Shown here piece after piece: positions 8,601 through 15,838 of a stretch of 64,000 nucleotides of DNA. The position numbers were made by a program, and so were the translations under genes. Origin of the DNA: Novipirellula galeiformis (lineage in GTDB: Bacteria; Planctomycetota; Planctomycetia; Pirellulales; Pirellulaceae); NCBI RefSeq assembly GCF_007860095.1, contig NZ_SJPT01000007.1, forward strand, positions 124,001 through 188,000. The letters run 5' to 3'. Below the pieces are notes generated by a model. That model was not told where the DNA came from, searched no databases, and was given only the letters and a program-made list of their open reading frames with translations. Every line of letters starts with the position of its first letter. The first letter of the stretch is position 1.

Positions 8601-10259
8601 GATGTGACCAAGTTAGTGGCCTACGAAACCTCCGATACAAACGTGGCCACGATTGATGTCCATGGCTTTGTGACCCCTCACGATCGCGGCGAGATCGCCG
8701 TTTTAGTTCGCTTTTTGGAGCATATCGAGACGTTACCGCTGATGTTCATTGAACCCAGCGATGCGTTCCAGTGGAAGTCCCCCCCCGCGAACAACTACAT
8801 CGATGAACTCGTCAACGCGAAGCTAAAACAGTTGCAGTATTTACCGTCCGAGACCTGCAGCGATGCTGAATTTATCCGACGTACCAGTTTGGACGTGATC
8901 GGTATTCTGCCAACGGTGGAGCAAACCCAGGCGTTCCTGGCCGACGAGAGTGCAGACAAACGGGCCAAATGGGTCGACGCGTTGTTGGAGCGAGAGGAAT
9001 ACGCCAAGTTCTGGACGCTCAAATGGGGCGATTTGCTGCGGATGACGAGTAAGTTGGTGGGGGACGATGGAGTCTACAAATACCATCGCTGGGTCGAGCA
9101 ATCGCTTCGTGACAACATGCCATACGATGAATTCGCGAAGCAATTATTGACCGGTAGCGGCAGCACCCTTGCCAACCCGCCTGCGAATTTCTATCGCACG
9201 GCGACCGATATGAACGAGTGTGTCGAGACAATTTCACAGGTCTTCTTGGGAGCACGGTTGCAATGTGCGAAGTGCCATAACCATCCATTCGAACGATGGA
9301 CGCAAGACAACTATTACGGACTTGGTGCCTTTTTTAACCGTGTCCAACGACGCAACACCGAGCGTCCCGGTGAGATGTTCGTGTACACCGGCTTCGAAGG
9401 AGATGTGATTCAGCCACGCACCGGCGCGGTGATGGCCCCGTGGTTGCCGCAGGTCGGTAGCATCGAAGCCAACAACGATGAAGATCGTCGGATTGCCTTT
9501 GCTCAATGGTTGACCGAACCGAGCAATCCTTACTTTGCTCGCATCGAGGCCAATCGCATTTGGAGCCAACTTTTTGCACGCGGCATTGTCGATCCGATCG
9601 ATGACTTTCGCGATTCCAATCCTCCCACCAATGCGCCGCTGTTGGACGCATTGGCCAAGGACTTTGTCGAAAGCGGTTACGACCGCAAACACTTGTTGCG
9701 AGTGATCTTGGGAAGTCGCACGTACCAGGCCAGCTATTTGGCGAATTCGTTCAATGAATCGGACGACCAATACTTTTCGCATCAGCAACCGCGGCTGCTG
9801 AGTGCCGAGCAGTTGCTCGACGCGATCAACCAAACGCTTGGCTTGAGCCAAACGTTTGGAAGTTTGCCGGCGGGAACGTTGGCGACCCAATTGCCGGCAC
9901 CCGATGTTGTCAAAGTCGATTTCTTAAAAACATTTGGTCAACCCGAGCGAAGCACCGTGTGCGCGTGCGAGCGAAGTGATGATTCGAATCTCGGAATGGC
10001 GATTGAATTGTTCAATGGCCCGATGATGCACGGCAAACTACGTGACGAGGCGAATCGCTTCCGGACGCTGATCGCCGATGGAAAAAGTGTCAAAGAAACG
10101 ATCGCGACATTGTATTTAGCCGCCGTCTGCCGTCCTCCGTCGGAGTTGGAATTGAAAGTGGCTTTAGAGCACTGTGCCAAAAACGAAGATCCCGCTGCAG
10201 GCATCGAAGATGTTTGTTGGGCGTTGTTTAACACCGACGAATTCTTATTCCAGCATTAG
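5664..10259 (+). CDS. Large secreted DUF1549/DUF1553 protein with Ig-like and cytochrome-like segments
   Basis: 1531 residues from ATG 5664, which gives a clean signal peptide (MRFHTFAICVTLVIAAPKLNA); an in-frame start at 5583 would place 27 polar residues ahead of it. Order: N-terminal pre-peptidase/PPC-like beta domains (to about 450), more beta sandwich, a haem-like motif CNSGACHG at residues 851-858 in a planctomycete cytochrome-type segment, a bacterial Ig-like (BIG2) segment (about 950-1030), DUF1549 (about 1050-1260) with CAKCHNHPF at 1201, then DUF1553 to the C-terminus (ANRIWSQLFARGIVDPIDDF onward). One motif is CX4CH and one CX2CH, so two c-type haems are possible. The role is unknown; electron transfer at the cell envelope is an inference. 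It is co-oriented with two DUF1501 genes and the WD40-cytochrome gene. Confidence 0.88.
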   Translation: MRFHTFAICVTLVIAAPKLNAQSITSIQPRSCKPGQTAKLIVHGKELNDSLKFLTSSSDIQTRIESIEATQAVIELTLAADTPLGPFGLSIAGGNGPLMQATLLADDLEVVQDNGNNHSEETAQPITLLSSVEGTCEAGKSDFYKINVSEGQRVAFEILTQPLQSAMDPVVRILAADGQTLHLDDDGPVGPDPRFSHRFATAGDYWIEVHDNRHTATGIYQLRVGDFPVVSHAYPLAIQAGQTTPIEVVGTDSEGMSPRDFSMPAEAIGHVNVNAKMKDGKSSAWVPVAVSKHPQVIEANATQPLAIPVGVSGGLTHPGEVDSYQLIGKKGELVRIQSQTRSLGCATLLKMQLFNAAGAMLAETKVTDSDEWSLDFTFPEAGDYRLDVADLLKRGGPGFGYAIEVASAGSFSVALKADVKGRQEFAIEPDHGACAIDLTIARFGYEGEIELSLAEPVEGLRILNPRIAAKVAESRVYLASDTKWTAGNLANVRLRATAVGQPENYCIVDSRSLHRIKSPSILRPLSWNDGAIFLASAAKTESPFALQTAAPIQLARPLKTHTATLTLQRVNEGFKDAVVLLGNALPSGWSVAATAEKDTLTATLTDANAESSAVAELPLLVFGEFNGRGRIETYPLAVQWIDPVGVSLEFPEPLVRGGRAKVRAKIVRQGKDPQPITLNFAPAVAGVTGPESIAVAADQTQVEFELAFSADVADDTRLSLTATTTFGGQNVSVSSEPTPLPIIDSPVALTVYPQQVELDGRRSQQRIAVTGLDANQSSRDWTRFARMTSADPAIAEVVAGVILPKADGKTEILVEVGSIHQRIAVVVQQMAVERPIAFETELLVALSKQGCNSGACHGSPSGKGGFRLSLRAFDQKLDELTLVREDFGRRTNSLDPQQSLLLLKPLMKVAHGGGKQLHKEDAAYQVILDWIAGGAQLDPEGTPRVVRLEVFPNQKQILRVTDGGQQLAVTAHFADGTRRDVTKLVAYETSDTNVATIDVHGFVTPHDRGEIAVLVRFLEHIETLPLMFIEPSDAFQWKSPPANNYIDELVNAKLKQLQYLPSETCSDAEFIRRTSLDVIGILPTVEQTQAFLADESADKRAKWVDALLEREEYAKFWTLKWGDLLRMTSKLVGDDGVYKYHRWVEQSLRDNMPYDEFAKQLLTGSGSTLANPPANFYRTATDMNECVETISQVFLGARLQCAKCHNHPFERWTQDNYYGLGAFFNRVQRRNTERPGEMFVYTGFEGDVIQPRTGAVMAPWLPQVGSIEANNDEDRRIAFAQWLTEPSNPYFARIEANRIWSQLFARGIVDPIDDFRDSNPPTNAPLLDALAKDFVESGYDRKHLLRVILGSRTYQASYLANSFNESDDQYFSHQQPRLLSAEQLLDAINQTLGLSQTFGSLPAGTLATQLPAPDVVKVDFLKTFGQPERSTVCACERSDDSNLGMAIELFNGPMMHGKLRDEANRFRTLIADGKSVKETIATLYLAAVCRPPSELELKVALEHCAKNEDPAAGIEDVCWALFNTDEFLFQH

Positions 10260-10292
10260 TTGACGGTGGATGTTGTCAGACGTGATGCGAAT

Positions 10293-10398
10293 GTTTTGAA
10301 GTTGCTTTATTGCCGTTTTCACCAACAAATCATAACCCGATGCGTTAGCGAGGGACCGAGTCCATTGCAAGATTCCCTTGCTAATGCTTCGGGATATG
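10293..10398 (+). repeat. Dispersed intergenic element, copy 1 (core plus imperfect hairpin)
   Basis: Core GTTTTGAAGTTGC at 10293-10305 is followed by a long imperfect palindrome: arms 10331-10355 and 10374-10398 match at 21 of 25 positions, around an 18-base loop. Related sequence occurs at 11886-12010, 44956-44968 and 53587-53771. It lies between the DUF1549 gene and the WD40 gene and could act as a transcript-stabilising or attenuating hairpin. Confidence 0.75.
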
Positions 10399-10470
10399 AA
10401 AAACTCATTCGCCGCCCAACTCTCTCACCCCAGCTCGCTCATCCCATCTCGCTTCACACGATAAAACTTT

Positions 10471-11793
10471 ATGAGACACATCACATTGCTCGCTTTGCTG
10501 CTGCTTGGATCGCCCATCGTGGCAGCGGACTCCGCGGTGAGTTTCCGTAGTGACATTGCGCCGATCTTGCTCGAACATTGCTTAGCGTGTCATGGTGCCA
10601 AGAAGGCCGAAGGCGGTTATCGTGTCGACAATTATGACGAGTTACTAAAGCCAGGCGACTCAGGCGAGTTGCCAATCGGTAAAACCAAAGACGAGCCCAG
10701 CGAATTGTTACGGCGGCTGACTTGCGATGAATCCGAGCGGATGCCTGCGGAGAGCGAACCGCTTACGGCGGAACAAATCACGCGGTTCAAACAATGGATC
10801 GAAAGTGGGGCGGTATTCGATGGCGAAGCAAGTCACACGCCCTTGGATCTCGTCATCCCCTCGCGCACCTATGCCGATCCGCCGCAATCGTATCGCCATG
10901 CAATTCCCATTACCGCCACGGCGTTCTCGCCCGATGGAACGCAAATCGTGGCGGCCGGTTATCACGAATTGACGATTTGGGACCCCACTCAAAAGAAGCT
11001 TGTTCGCCGAATCAAAAATGTCGGGCAACGCGTGCTCGCCCTCGCGTTCACCCCGGATGGGAAAACATTGGCCGTGGGCTGTGGCGAGCCGGGCAAGAGC
11101 GGAGAAGTGCGGTTGCTCGACTTTGCCAGCGGGGAAATTAAAAATGTGATCGCACGAACAACCGATGTGGTGCTCGATGTGGCGTTTCGCCCCCACAGCG
11201 ATGAACTCGCGGTAGCCTCTGCCGACAGCATGATTCGTATCTACAACACCCAATCGCTCGAAGAAATCCGCGTCATCGCCAGCCATGCCGACTGGGTCAC
11301 CGCCGTCGCCTGGAGTGACGATGGGAACCGTTTGGCGTCGGCCAGTCGTGATAAGTCAGTCAAGGTCTACGATGGCACCACGGCGGAGTTACTGGCGACG
11401 TACCTGGGGCACGGGGCCGCGGTGCGGGGAGTGGCGTTCTTGGCCGATGGCAAACAAGTCATCTCCAGCGGCGGCGATAACAAACTGCATCGCTGGAATA
11501 TCGAAGGGGCTAAGAAGGTCGCGGAAATCGGCTTCGGTGGCGAAGCGTTTAAGCTGATTCGAGGCGACAATTTTGTACTCGTGCCCTGTGCGGATAAACG
11601 CTTGCTACGTATCGACCTAGGCAACAACACCATTGCTCAGGAGTTCAAGGGGCATACCGACTGGGTCATCTCAGCAGCCCTCAAACCCACGGAGGCGGAA
11701 CCGCAAGTGGTCAGCGGCTCGCTCAATGGCGAGGTCCGACTTTGGAAGCTGGCCGATGGCGTGCTCTTGCAAGCTTGGATCGCCAAACCGTGA
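10471..11793 (+). CDS. WD40-repeat protein with N-terminal planctomycete cytochrome C domain
   Basis: 440 residues. The signal peptide (MRHITLLALLLLGSPIVAA) is followed by a planctomycete cytochrome-type domain with the c-haem motif CLACHG (C37, C40, H41) and the usual GGYRVDNYDELLKPGDSG stretch. From about residue 135 there are about seven WD40 repeats, recognisable by repeated AFSPDGTQI..., AWSDDGNRLASASRDKSVKVYD and SGSLNGEVRLWKL patterns, enough for one beta-propeller. It probably sits in the periplasm or on the outer cell surface as a binding scaffold with a redox head. It is the last gene of the DUF1501/DUF1549 group; the 211-base gap before it carries the hairpin element, so it may have its own promoter or be tuned by that hairpin. 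Confidence 0.9.
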   Translation: MRHITLLALLLLGSPIVAADSAVSFRSDIAPILLEHCLACHGAKKAEGGYRVDNYDELLKPGDSGELPIGKTKDEPSELLRRLTCDESERMPAESEPLTAEQITRFKQWIESGAVFDGEASHTPLDLVIPSRTYADPPQSYRHAIPITATAFSPDGTQIVAAGYHELTIWDPTQKKLVRRIKNVGQRVLALAFTPDGKTLAVGCGEPGKSGEVRLLDFASGEIKNVIARTTDVVLDVAFRPHSDELAVASADSMIRIYNTQSLEEIRVIASHADWVTAVAWSDDGNRLASASRDKSVKVYDGTTAELLATYLGHGAAVRGVAFLADGKQVISSGGDNKLHRWNIEGAKKVAEIGFGGEAFKLIRGDNFVLVPCADKRLLRIDLGNNTIAQEFKGHTDWVISAALKPTEAEPQVVSGSLNGEVRLWKLADGVLLQAWIAKP

Positions 11794-11885
11794 TCCCGAG
11801 CGAATCGAATCCGACCGAGAGCGGCTCGATTCTAGAACGTGGATAAGGCAACCGTTGACGCCCCGTGATCCGAACCGATGGGACT

Positions 11886-12010
11886 GTTTTGGAGTTGCGT
11901 GATTGCAGTTTTCCCCAGCAAACCATCCCCCAAAGCGTCAGCGAGGGACTGAGTCAAGGATGGCATTCCGTCGCTTACGATTTGGATTTTAAAACTCGCC
12001 ACTTCAAAAC
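11886..12010. repeat. Dispersed intergenic element, copy 2 (bounded by inverted cores)
   Basis: Core GTTTTGGAGTTGC at 11886-11898 and an inverted core (CACTTCAAAAC) at 12000-12010 enclose an imperfect hairpin: arms 11930-11948 and 11967-11985 match at 16 of 19 positions. The left arm shares GCGTYAGCGAGGGA with copy 1. The element fills most of the gap between the WD40 gene and the second EEP gene. Confidence 0.7.
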
Positions 12011-12087
12011 AGGGCGGCGGCGGTTACCAACCCGCTGCATCGCCGGAAGTGACCAACCCAACCTTCAACATCATGCCCAAACGAGAA

Positions 12088-12906
12088 ATGAGAACGATGG
12101 CGATCAAAGCGTACCGTGTTGGATTTCTGTTTATTTTGTTGGTGTCGCCCGCCGCCAATCAAGCCGCAGCGGAGCAACCCGTCCGACTGAGCGTGCTCAG
12201 CTACAATATTCACCACGGTGAAGGGATCGATGGCAAACTCGATCTGCAGCGGATTGCCGGTGTGATTAAGTCGGTCGATCCCGATCTGGTGGCGTTGCAA
12301 GAGGTCGACAAGAAGGTGAAACGAAGTGATTCGGTCGATCAACCCGCTGAATTGGCACGGATAGTGGAAATGCAGGTCGTGTTCGCTGCCAATATTGAAT
12401 TACAAGGAGGGCATTACGGCAACGCGGTGCTGTCACGGTATCCGATCGTACACCATCACAATCATTTGCTTCCCCGTGTCGACAATGGAGAACAACGCGG
12501 CTTGATTGAAGCGGAAATCCAAGTTCCGCGTCTGAACGCCCCGCTGCTGTTGTTGGCAACCCATTTGGACCACCGCCCTAACGATCGTGAGCGAATCGCA
12601 TCGACGGCAGTGATCAACCAACGCGTTAGCAACCAAGTTCAGCGACTGGCCCTCTTGGCGGGCGACATGAACGCGGTTCCTGAGAGCAAAGTGCTTGCCG
12701 AAATCGGGACAAAATGGATGTCGGCTAACAGCGTACCGCAGCCCACCGTGCCGGTTGGAAAACCGGTGAAGCAGATTGACTACATTCTTGCTCATCCCCG
12801 AGATCGCTGGAAAGTCGTCGAATTCAAAGTCCTCGATGAAGCGGTCGCATCAGATCATCGAGCCGTCTTTTCCGTACTAGAACTGCTGCCCCAGCAAACG
12901 AGATAG
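12088..12906 (+). CDS. Secreted endonuclease/exonuclease/phosphatase family protein
   Basis: 272 residues from ATG 12088; ATG 12073, ATG 12097 and GTG 12049 are also in frame. The N-terminus is a signal peptide (AYRVGFLFILLVSPAANQAAA). The rest is one EEP domain with its full motif set: SYNIHHGEGIDGKLD, ALQEVD, GNAVLSRYPI, ATHLDHR, LAGDMNA and SDHRAVF. These are the Asn, Glu, Asp/Asn and His positions used for metal binding and phosphodiester or phosphomonoester cleavage. This secreted, single-domain form resembles the planctomycete and Bacteroidetes enzymes annotated as metal-dependent hydrolases. The substrate cannot be read from the sequence. It is unlike the membrane-anchored EEP protein at 793-1929, so the two are not a recent duplication. 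Confidence 0.85.
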   Translation: MRTMAIKAYRVGFLFILLVSPAANQAAAEQPVRLSVLSYNIHHGEGIDGKLDLQRIAGVIKSVDPDLVALQEVDKKVKRSDSVDQPAELARIVEMQVVFAANIELQGGHYGNAVLSRYPIVHHHNHLLPRVDNGEQRGLIEAEIQVPRLNAPLLLLATHLDHRPNDRERIASTAVINQRVSNQVQRLALLAGDMNAVPESKVLAEIGTKWMSANSVPQPTVPVGKPVKQIDYILAHPRDRWKVVEFKVLDEAVASDHRAVFSVLELLPQQTR

Positions 12907-13583
12907 CCGCGTCGGCGTCCGTCGCGACGCCCAACCTCCGTTGGCATCAGAATGAATCGAGCAGAACGCTACTGATGGCCCGAAGCACTTGTCTCTGATC
13001 ACCTCGCTTGAAGCTGGTGGCAAGCGTTGAACCGCACGGGGCAATGACTCGTCCTACGATGCCTTGTCCTACGATGACTCGTCAATCCAATGCAATGCAT
13101 TGCCGATTCACAGGCAACTCATCGCACAAGTTTCTCGCTCGGCGTTCGGATTTACGAAACCATGACGTTGCCCATTCCGTAGCAACGGGCGTAGTTCGTT
13201 CTTCCGGATCGCTTGCGATCGGATCGAAACGATTGCAACTCCCGCTGCATCGTTGATCACGCTTCGAATTGTGGGCGAAACGAGCACGGTCGCGATCGCG
13301 TGTTTGGCTACCGAATTGAAGCGTCGGAGCGAGTTCGGTTAAGCAAGACCGCTTGTTGCGAACGAATCGTTGCACAAGTAGCACCACGCTGGTTGCGCAT
13401 TGCTGCCTCCCCATGCAGAGGTGGAAAGCCACTCCGATGTAACTAATCGCAAATTTTTTGCGTACTTTTTGCGCAACTTTAGGTGAACACAATAGTGAAC
13501 GTCACTGGCAACTGATTTTTCACGCCTACAATTAAAGCAGTCAGTTTTAACGACCCACTTTACTCACAAACAGTTCAATATCG
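12907..13583. other. Intergenic region upstream of the AP2-domain gene
   Basis: 677 bases with no convincing ORF. It has a short duplication with GTCCTACGATG twice (about 13050-13080), AT-rich sequence from 13440, two GTGAAC hexamers near 13480-13500, and a promoter-like pair at 13505-13532. Confidence 0.45.
13505..13532 (+). promoter_or_regulatory. Candidate sigma-70-type promoter of the AP2-domain gene
   Basis: CTGGCA at 13505-13510 and TACAAT at 13527-13532 are separated by 16 bases; the start codon is 51 bases downstream. The -35 is a weak match. No transcript data support it. Confidence 0.3.
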
Positions 13584-14018
13584 ATGAGTGCTAATCGAAA
13601 CATCACACGGATTGACCGTGAAACGTCTGGAGGGTTTCTTGTTCGCTTGATGCGAAAGGGAAAGAAGCACACCAAATTCTTCGCTGACAACGAATATGGC
13701 GGAAAACGCAAGGCATTGGCTGAAGCCAAGAAGTTCCGCGATGACTTGGAAGGCAAGCTAAAGGGGTACACACCTCAACAATTGTCCAAAATTGTTCGCT
13801 CGAACAACACATCGGGTGTCGTTGGGGTTCGGCTTGTCGAAGAGGTTGATGCGCGTTGGCCCTCCAAACCGACCTACCAATATTGGGTCGCTCAGTGGAG
13901 CCCCAAGAAAGGCGTGCGTAAGACGCAACGTTTTTCCGTCGAGAAGTATGGCAACGACGAAGCCTACAAGCTTGCTGTGAAGGCGCGAAAGAAAGGCGTT
14001 GCAAGCATGAAGCCATAG
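13584..14018 (+). CDS. Small AP2-domain (AP2/ERF-like) DNA-binding protein
   Basis: 144 residues, basic. The C-terminal half (about 71-138) has the AP2 pattern NNTSGVVGVR ... YWVAQWSP ... RKTQRFSVEKYGNDEAYKLAVKARKKG: three beta strands followed by a helix. The N-terminal half (about 6-60) repeats the logic more weakly (ITRIDRETSGGFLVRLMRKGKKHTKFF, then a helix), so two AP2-like units are likely. In bacteria AP2 domains are best known from HNH homing endonucleases and integrases; here there is no nuclease motif and no recombinase domain. The protein is therefore a stand-alone DNA binder. It is flanked by long gaps on both sides with hairpins downstream. Possible roles are a transcription factor or a relic of a mobile element. 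The domain call is strong, the function unknown. Confidence 0.8.
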   Translation: MSANRNITRIDRETSGGFLVRLMRKGKKHTKFFADNEYGGKRKALAEAKKFRDDLEGKLKGYTPQQLSKIVRSNNTSGVVGVRLVEEVDARWPSKPTYQYWVAQWSPKKGVRKTQRFSVEKYGNDEAYKLAVKARKKGVASMKP

Positions 14019-14246
14019 GGCTTGGAACGCTTGCACTCGCTGCTTCCCAAAGACCTGTCGTCGCCGACGACAGCTAGAGTTGCCATGCTTTCTAGGGGCA
14101 TTAGAGCATGGGCCAACCCGAGGGGGAGAGGCTGAAGATTCAGCAGTAACACGGGCGAAATCAACGCCCAAAAGCGGCTCCCGACGGCACCCCATCCGGG
14201 TGCCTCGTGGAACCCAGACAGCCAATTCAGGTCATTGTCTTCTTTT

Positions 14247-14309
14247 CCGCATGGGCAAAATGCGTCTCCGCAGGGGCAAATACGTCACCACATGGGCAAA
14301 ATGTGCGAC
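14247..14309. repeat. 21-bp tandem repeat, 3 copies, two with matching dyads
   Basis: Units start at 14247, 14268 and 14288. The common core is GGGGCAAA or TGGGCAAA. Copy 1 contains CGCAT-gggcaaa-ATGCG and copy 3 CACAT-gggcaaa-ATGTG, so both arms changed together; copy 2 lacks the dyad. Confidence 0.8.
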
Positions 14310-14356
14310 GTGAATGAGATGATGTGGGCCGGATAGGGTCCTTTTAGGCCCCGTTT

Positions 14357-14386
14357 TTGCCAAGACTCCCATTTTGCTATTATATT
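14357..14386 (+). promoter_or_regulatory. Candidate promoter for the type III PKS gene
   Basis: TTGCCA (14357-14362) and TATATT (14381-14386) are 18 bases apart; TATTAT three bases earlier is an alternative -10. The start codon lies about 198 bases further on, so the leader would contain the GAAGCG/CGCTTC and CATCG/CGATG hairpins. Confidence 0.3.
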
Positions 14387-14583
14387 CAATGGATATCCCA
14401 TGGATAATTGAGTCTTACCCTAGGGGGAAGCGTCGAGGTGCAGTGGTGAACGCGCCGCGCTTCTCATGATTAGCATCGTGCCTGCGATGTCTAGGCGTCC
14501 CTTCTTTGCTGCCGCTGCTTTTGTGGGCTCGATTTGAATGAGCCGAGCAGCCGAGGGTTCAAAGATCAAGACTCGAGAAACGC

Positions 14584-15792
14584 ATGAGCATGAAGATTCA
14601 CGGTATCGGAACGGCCTTACCTAGCCATTCCGTCACCCAAGAGATATCCGCTGAAATCGCCAACGAGATTTGCTGCGAGACCGATCAACAGCGTCGTTTG
14701 CTTTCGACGTTGTACCGTCGCACGGGAGTGAAGTCACGGCACAGCGTGCTGTTGCAACCGGAAGCCGGTCAAGACGATTCCGTGATGACGGCAACGCCAT
14801 CGAGTTTGGAGAGAGGATCTTCGCAGCAATCCGAAACCTCGCCGCTGACCGAATCCACGGCATCCTCCGCAACGACCGTGTTGCAACAAGCGAATCAGAC
14901 TTTTTATTGGCCAGCAAACGATGTGCATGATCGTGGGCCCACCACCGCCCAGCGACTGGAGGCCTACCGTGATCATGGCGAAGGCCTAGCAATCGTCGCG
15001 TCCACCAAGGCGTTTGACCAGTGCGATGTTCGCCCTGATGAAATCACTCACTTGATCACGATTTCCTGTACTGGATTTCACGCTCCCGGCGTCGACATCG
15101 CCTTGATCCGTGAGCTGGGGCTACCCGCTTCGGTGGCGCGGACGAATGTGGGATTCATGGGCTGCCACGGAGCGATGAATGGACTTCGCGTCGCCAAGGC
15201 TTACGCCGATGCCGACCCGCAGGCTCGCGTTTTGGTGGTTGCGCTTGAGCTTTGCAGTTTACATCAACAATACGGCTGGGATCCTCAACGAATCGTTTCG
15301 AATTCGTTATTCGCCGATGGAGCCGCTGCGGTAATCGCATCGGGCACGAGCGAGCGCCGGAGCCCTGAGAGTCTCACGCTTTCGAGCAGTTTTTCGGCAA
15401 TCATTCCCAATTCGGAGGAGATGATGTCGTGGGCGATTGGGGACAATGGCTTTGAAATGTACTTGTCGGCCGAAGTGCCTGACATCATTCGTCGTTCGAC
15501 TCGGGCCCCCTTGGAAGCTTGGTTGAATCAATCGGGTTTGTCGCTCGCGGAGATTCAATCATGGGCCATTCATCCCGGGGGTCCCAGGATCCTCGATGCA
15601 TGTGCGGAGTCCTTGTCCTTGGACGAGGCGGATCTTTCAGCCTCGCGCAGCGTGTTGAGCCGGTTCGGAAATATGTCATCCCCAACGGTTCTTTTTGTGC
15701 TTCGCGAATTGCTTGACCAGCAACACAAGACGCCAACATTGATGCTCGGGTTTGGCCCCGGTTTGGCCATGGAAGCGGCGTTATTCGAATAA
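14584..15792 (+). CDS. Type III polyketide synthase (chalcone/stilbene synthase family)
   Basis: 402 residues with a thiolase fold. The catalytic triad is in place: C194 in GFMGCHGA, H330 in WAIHPGG and N363 in FGNMSSP; the C-terminal GFGPG loop is at 389-393. These enzymes extend an acyl-CoA starter with malonyl-CoA and cyclise the product, typically to alkylpyrones, alkylresorcinols or related phenolics. An unusual feature is a Ser/Thr/Gln-rich insertion at about residues 57-105 between the N-terminal region and the first conserved block; the family is usually about 350-390 residues, so this accounts for the extra length. No methyltransferase, oxidase or second PKS gene is adjacent, so the product cannot be predicted. 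The gene stands alone, with a kinase operon converging on it from the right (gap 46 bases). Confidence 0.9.
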   Translation: MSMKIHGIGTALPSHSVTQEISAEIANEICCETDQQRRLLSTLYRRTGVKSRHSVLLQPEAGQDDSVMTATPSSLERGSSQQSETSPLTESTASSATTVLQQANQTFYWPANDVHDRGPTTAQRLEAYRDHGEGLAIVASTKAFDQCDVRPDEITHLITISCTGFHAPGVDIALIRELGLPASVARTNVGFMGCHGAMNGLRVAKAYADADPQARVLVVALELCSLHQQYGWDPQRIVSNSLFADGAAAVIASGTSERRSPESLTLSSSFSAIIPNSEEMMSWAIGDNGFEMYLSAEVPDIIRRSTRAPLEAWLNQSGLSLAEIQSWAIHPGGPRILDACAESLSLDEADLSASRSVLSRFGNMSSPTVLFVLRELLDQQHKTPTLMLGFGPGLAMEAALFE

Positions 15793-15838
15793 CCCGGCAA
15801 GAGTTTGCACGCGGGCGACATTAACGCATCCCACGCGA

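Larger units (their letters stand above)
14019..14583. other. Structured intergenic region between the AP2 gene and the type III PKS gene
   Basis: 565 bases without a convincing ORF but rich in secondary structure. Hairpins: 14055-14073 (8-bp stem, 3-base loop), 14083-14111 (7 bp plus 3 bp), 14131-14144 (GCTGAA/TTCAGC), 14186-14204 (GGCACCC/GGGTGCC), 14427-14463 (GAAGCG/CGCTTC) and 14474-14489 (CATCG/CGATG). A 21-bp triple repeat lies at 14247-14309. An AT-rich block at 14372-14410 contains a promoter-like pair. Confidence 0.55.
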
